A stretch of 9,279 nt of DNA from Actinomycetes bacterium (GTDB taxonomy: Bacteria > Actinomycetota > Acidimicrobiia > Acidimicrobiales > RAAP-2): contig JAKBCI010000043.1 of assembly GCA_021807965.1 (NCBI GenBank), forward strand, positions 1 to 9,279. Direction: 5' to 3'. The notes under the pieces are model-generated. The model did no database searches and had not been told where the DNA came from. It saw only the letters and a program-made list of their open reading frames with translations. Below are positions 7,169 through 9,279 of the stretch, piece after piece (the stretch's first letter is position 1; every line of letters starts with the position of its first letter). The position numbers and the translations under genes were made by a program.

Positions 7169-7523
7169 CACGCAGCGTTCGCGCGTCGCGGAGATAGACG
7201 TGATGAATCTCGTCACGCGACACGCTGACGTAGGCGTGCAGCAGCACGCGGATGCACTTGGGCATGGAACCGGGAACGTTGATCTCGCTCGCGCACAACA
7301 GCGGGATGTCGCCGAAGCCAACGGCGCGCGCCGCGGTGGCCGGGAAGGCCGACGTGAGATCCGGTGTCGTGGTCAAGATCACGCTGACCACGTCATCGTG
7401 GGCTAGTTCGTTGCGCGCCATCATCGAGGTCAACAGTTCCTGGGTAGCGTCGGCGATCGCGGCCGGCGTGTCGGCGGCGCACGTCGTTGCGCCACGCAGA
7501 GCCCGAATCATCGGCGAAGTCAT
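7152..7523 (-). CDS. aroH: Chorismate mutase, monofunctional AroH type
   Basis: Chorismate mutase converts chorismate to prephenate, the branch point to phenylalanine and tyrosine. This 123-residue protein is the AroH type (trimeric, pseudo-alpha/beta-barrel, as in Bacillus subtilis), not the helical AroQ type. It matches the AroH pattern closely: RALRGATT (7-14) gives the active-site arginine R10, TTTPDLTSAFPA (51-62) follows, C77 and E80 lie in LLCASEINV, R92 is in KCIRVLL, and Y110 in HHVYLRDA; these correspond to B. subtilis R7, C75, E78, R90 and Y108. The start is ATG at 7523, overlapping the rluB stop as ATGA. No Shine-Dalgarno is visible, so it is probably translated by coupling. A longer in-frame extension upstream lacks family similarity and lies over rluB. 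Directly followed by tyrA, it probably feeds prephenate to it. Confidence 0.95.
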   Translation of the reverse strand: MTSPMIRALRGATTCAADTPAAIADATQELLTSMMARNELAHDDVVSVILTTTPDLTSAFPATAARAVGFGDIPLLCASEINVPGSMPKCIRVLLHAYVSVSRDEIHHVYLRDARTLRDDLPE

Positions 7524-8257
7524 GCAGGCATCGTAGATGCGATCTCGTCGGTCAAGCCAACGGCCTCGAGCAAACGCCGGACTTCGGCGATCGAGAGCTG
7601 GCGATAGGCGCCCGGCGCCAACGTCGCGTCGTGCAGGGGGCCGATCCGCGTGCGCACGAGACGCGTGACGTCGTGGCCCACCGCCGCGCACATTCGACGC
7701 ACCTGGCGGTTACGCCCCTCGTGGATGACGATCCGCAAGAGTCCCTCACTCACCCGGCTGACCTGGGCGGGACTCGTGATGCCGTCGTCGAGCTCGACGC
7801 CCTCGCGCAGCCGCCGAATGGCCCCTGGCGACGGATCACCGTCAACCCGTACGAGGTACTCCTTGGCCACGTGTGAACTCGGGTGAGTCAGCAGATGCGC
7901 CAGGCGCCCGTCGTTGGTCAAGATGAGCAGTCCCTCGGTGTTCATGTCGAGGCGTCCAACGGGAAATATCCGTACGGGGGATTCGACGATGTCGAGGACC
8001 GTCGTGCGTCCGTGGGGATCTGATGCCGTGGTCACCACACCGTCGGGCTTATTGAGCAGGAAGTACACCGTCTGTTGGACCGTGGCGGCGAGGGCGCCGT
8101 CAACGCAGATGACGCTGGTCGAAACGTCGACGCGGTTGCCCAGCTCGGCGGTTCGCCCATCTATCGTGACTCGTCCCTCGCTTATCAGCAGCTCACAGGC
8201 GCGACGGGATCCGTAGCCGGCGCGCGCGAGCGCCTTCTGGAGTCGCTCTCCGTCCAA
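7520..8257 (-). CDS. rluB: 23S rRNA pseudouridine synthase, RsuA/RluB family
   Basis: RluB-like enzymes isomerise a uridine (U2605 in E. coli numbering) to pseudouridine in helix 93 of 23S rRNA. The 245-residue protein has an N-terminal S4 RNA-binding domain (RLQKALARAGYGSRRACELL, 5-24, through about residue 50) and a pseudouridine synthase domain with LLNKPDGVVTT (67-77), the catalytic motif GRLDMNTEGLLILTNDG starting at 101 with D104 as nucleophile, AKEYLVRV at 131-138, and the C-terminal RNRQVRRMCAAVGH segment. The start is TTG at 8257, directly after the scpB stop and in the same frame; a good Shine-Dalgarno supports it, and the S4 domain starts at residue 5. Position after scpB is a common arrangement. 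RsuA or RluE activity cannot be excluded by sequence alone, but the scpAB context favours RluB. Confidence 0.95.
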   Translation of the reverse strand: MDGERLQKALARAGYGSRRACELLISEGRVTIDGRTAELGNRVDVSTSVICVDGALAATVQQTVYFLLNKPDGVVTTASDPHGRTTVLDIVESPVRIFPVGRLDMNTEGLLILTNDGRLAHLLTHPSSHVAKEYLVRVDGDPSPGAIRRLREGVELDDGITSPAQVSRVSEGLLRIVIHEGRNRQVRRMCAAVGHDVTRLVRTRIGPLHDATLAPGAYRQLSIAEVRRLLEAVGLTDEIASTMPA

Positions 8258-8842
8258 CTAGGCCTCCCGGGCGGTCGCGCCCTCGCGCAGGCGCTCCTCC
8301 AGCTCGTCAGCGAGCGAGACCGGCGCCATGAACTCCTCGATTGGCGCCAGCTGGTCGAGTCGAGCCAGGCCTAGCCGATCGAGGAACAGCTCGGTGGTGC
8401 CGTACAGGATCGACTGGCCGGGTCCGGTCGTTCGCCCACGCTCTTCGATGTAACCGCGCTGTTCCAAGAGTCGAGTAACGCCGTCGACGTTTACCCCGCG
8501 CAGGGCAGTGATCTGGGCGCGCGAGATGGGCTGGCGATAGGCGATGATGGCGAGAGTCTCCAGGGCGGCCGAACTGAGTCGGTGCGACACGTCACGGTTC
8601 GCGAATCGCGCCACCCAATGGGCGACGTCCGGTGAGGACTGCAGCACCCAGCCACTCGCCAATTCGGCGACCACGAAGCCGCGCCGCTCGCGCTCGAACG
8701 CCGTTCGCAGCGCTTCCAGCGCTTCGCGAACCTCGGTGACGTCGCGTTCGACGACGTCCGCCAGCTCTTCGGCAGAAACGGGCTCGATCGCGACGGTCAG
8801 CATCGCCTCGAGAATCTGCTCCAACGAGTGCTCAGCCCTCAT
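8258..8842 (-). CDS. scpB: Segregation and condensation protein ScpB
   Basis: ScpB is the dimeric winged-helix subunit that joins ScpA and the SMC ATPase in the bacterial condensin acting on the nucleoid. The 194-residue protein contains two winged-helix regions: the first spans about 5-75 (SLEQILEAML through FVVAELASGWVLQS), and the second about 87-155, with the family signature LETLAIIAYRQPISRAQI (94-111), IRGV-like LRGVNVDG, LLEQRGYIEERGR and a GQSILYGTTELFLDRLGL segment. The length is typical. The start is ATG at 8842, overlapping scpA by 11 bases, with a GGAG four bases upstream. The gene ends in TAG directly before and in frame with the rluB TTG. Confidence 0.96.
   Translation of the reverse strand: MRAEHSLEQILEAMLTVAIEPVSAEELADVVERDVTEVREALEALRTAFERERRGFVVAELASGWVLQSSPDVAHWVARFANRDVSHRLSSAALETLAIIAYRQPISRAQITALRGVNVDGVTRLLEQRGYIEERGRTTGPGQSILYGTTELFLDRLGLARLDQLAPIEEFMAPVSLADELEERLREGATAREA
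8263..8268 (-). promoter_or_regulatory. Ribosome-binding site deciding the rluB TTG start
   Basis: GGGAGG on the minus strand lies five bases before the TTG at 8257. The five bases between include the scpB TAG. It supports a real re-initiation site and explains why the rare TTG is usable. Confidence 0.7.
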
Positions 8843-9279
8843 AGGTCTCCACGCTTTCTATCGCCACGCGACGATCGCCCACCACCCACTCGATCTCGAC
8901 CTCGCCGAACGTGCGCCCCTGGCCGAGCGTGACGTGACCGAGCTTGCACAGTTCGAGCAGCGCGAGGAAATGAACGATGATCTCAATGCGCGTCTCGAGC
9001 CCATCCGTGAGTGAGCGAAACGAGAGTCGTCCCAGAGCGGGCAACCGCTCGGCGAGCGACGCGACCGTTTCGGCCACGGTCACCGCGTCGACGGTGACGT
9101 GGTGCAGCGGCACGATGGCGACGGGCTTGTCCTCGACGCCGCGCAGGTACGCGAGCGCCAGTGCCGCGGGCGTCACACCCGCCAGCAGGTCCGGCGGGCG
9201 CACTACGAAGCCGTCGTCGATTCCACGAAGCCGCGGGTACCGTCGACTGGCCCGGTCCATCAAGGTCACGAACGCGTCG
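8832..9279 (-). CDS. scpA: Segregation and condensation protein ScpA, C-terminal part
   Basis: ScpA is the kleisin subunit that bridges the SMC heads in bacterial condensin and recruits ScpB. About 148 codons are visible; the reading frame continues through the right edge without a start, so the N-terminal SMC-binding helices lie outside. The visible part has a weakly conserved linker with PPDLLAGVTPAALALAYLRG, a mid-region HVTVDAVTVAETVASLAERL, and the C-terminal winged helix that contacts SMC, with IIVHFLALLELCKLGHVTLGQ and FGEVEIEW, which is the most recognisable ScpA segment. The internal GTG at 9269 is not taken as the start because the homologous protein is much longer. The stop is TGA at 8834-8832, overlapping scpB. 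Confidence 0.92.
   Translation of the reverse strand, partial: DAFVTLMDRASRRYPRLRGIDDGFVVRPPDLLAGVTPAALALAYLRGVEDKPVAIVPLHHVTVDAVTVAETVASLAERLPALGRLSFRSLTDGLETRIEIIVHFLALLELCKLGHVTLGQGRTFGEVEIEWVVGDRRVAIESVETYEG
8847..8850 (-). promoter_or_regulatory. Weak ribosome-binding site of scpB
   Basis: GGAG on the minus strand lies four bases before the ATG at 8842. The spacing is short, so initiation is probably helped by coupling with scpA, which ends 11 bases inside scpB. Confidence 0.4.

Noticed and set aside
4220..7171. A 12-13 base inverted match: GGAGATCATCAC occurs on the minus strand before plsC and on the plus strand over the tyrA start (7160-7171).
   Set aside because: About one such match is expected by chance in 9.3 kb, and only the plsC copy is placed as a ribosome-binding site.
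7169..7321. A longer N-terminal extension of TyrA, starting at 7321.
   Set aside because: The added 51 residues are Cys/Ser/Arg-rich, lie over aroH in another frame and precede a normal TyrA start.
7524..7691. A longer N-terminal extension of the chorismate mutase.
   Set aside because: It would overlap rluB by 168 more bases and is Arg-rich without similarity; ATG 7523 gives the family-typical length and an ATGA junction.
8544..9014. A 156-codon open frame on the plus strand over scpB and scpA.
   Set aside because: It is antisense to two well-supported genes, is rich in Ser/Arg as expected of a shadow frame in GC-rich DNA, and has no recognisable domain.
1..9279. Search by eye for tRNA or rRNA genes, CRISPR arrays, IS ends and attachment sites.
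   Set aside because: Nothing fitting was seen; coding sequence covers nearly the whole window and the largest gap is 116 bases.

Overview
This window is a compact, GC-rich bacterial chromosome segment made almost entirely of housekeeping genes. It holds eleven protein genes, two of them cut by the window edges, and no RNA genes, mobile elements, CRISPR or long repeats. The high GC content, frequent GTG and TTG starts, absence of TAA stops, and two starts that look leaderless (a TANNNT -10 box six bases before a GTG) suggest an actinobacterial lineage. An uncultured Acidimicrobiia-like organism is my best guess, but it is inferred from gene order and style, not shown.

Right to left on the minus strand, positions 9279 to 3557 carry one tightly packed run of eight genes: scpA (partial), scpB, rluB, an AroH-type chorismate mutase, tyrA with an ACT domain, aroA, cmk and plsC. 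Neighbouring genes abut or overlap by 0 to 22 bases at every junction, so they very probably form one operon with extensive translational coupling. It joins chromosome condensation (ScpA/ScpB with SMC), 23S rRNA pseudouridylation, the EPSP-synthase, chorismate-mutase and prephenate-dehydrogenase steps of aromatic synthesis, CMP/dCMP phosphorylation and phosphatidic acid synthesis.

Positions 1597 to 3560 carry two plus-strand genes, ispH (last step of the MEP isoprenoid pathway) and a family 2 glycosyltransferase of the polyprenyl-phosphate sugar transferase type. The glycosyltransferase converges on plsC; the two stop codons share a CTAG palindrome.

Positions 1520 to 1 carry, on the minus strand, a PDZ plus radical-SAM-like plus DUF512 protein of unknown function and the first 49 codons of der, overlapping by four bases. 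The 76-base gap between this pair and ispH holds two mirror-image -10 elements with the same sequence and spacing, so two predicted Fe-S proteins appear to be expressed divergently as leaderless mRNAs.

No obviously new multi-gene system is visible. The points most worth a second look are the mirrored leaderless promoters, the uncharacterised DUF512 protein coupled to der, the scpB and rluB genes separated in one frame by a single TAG, the divergent glycosyltransferase, and the apparent inversion of ispH and the glycosyltransferase inside an otherwise collinear cluster.
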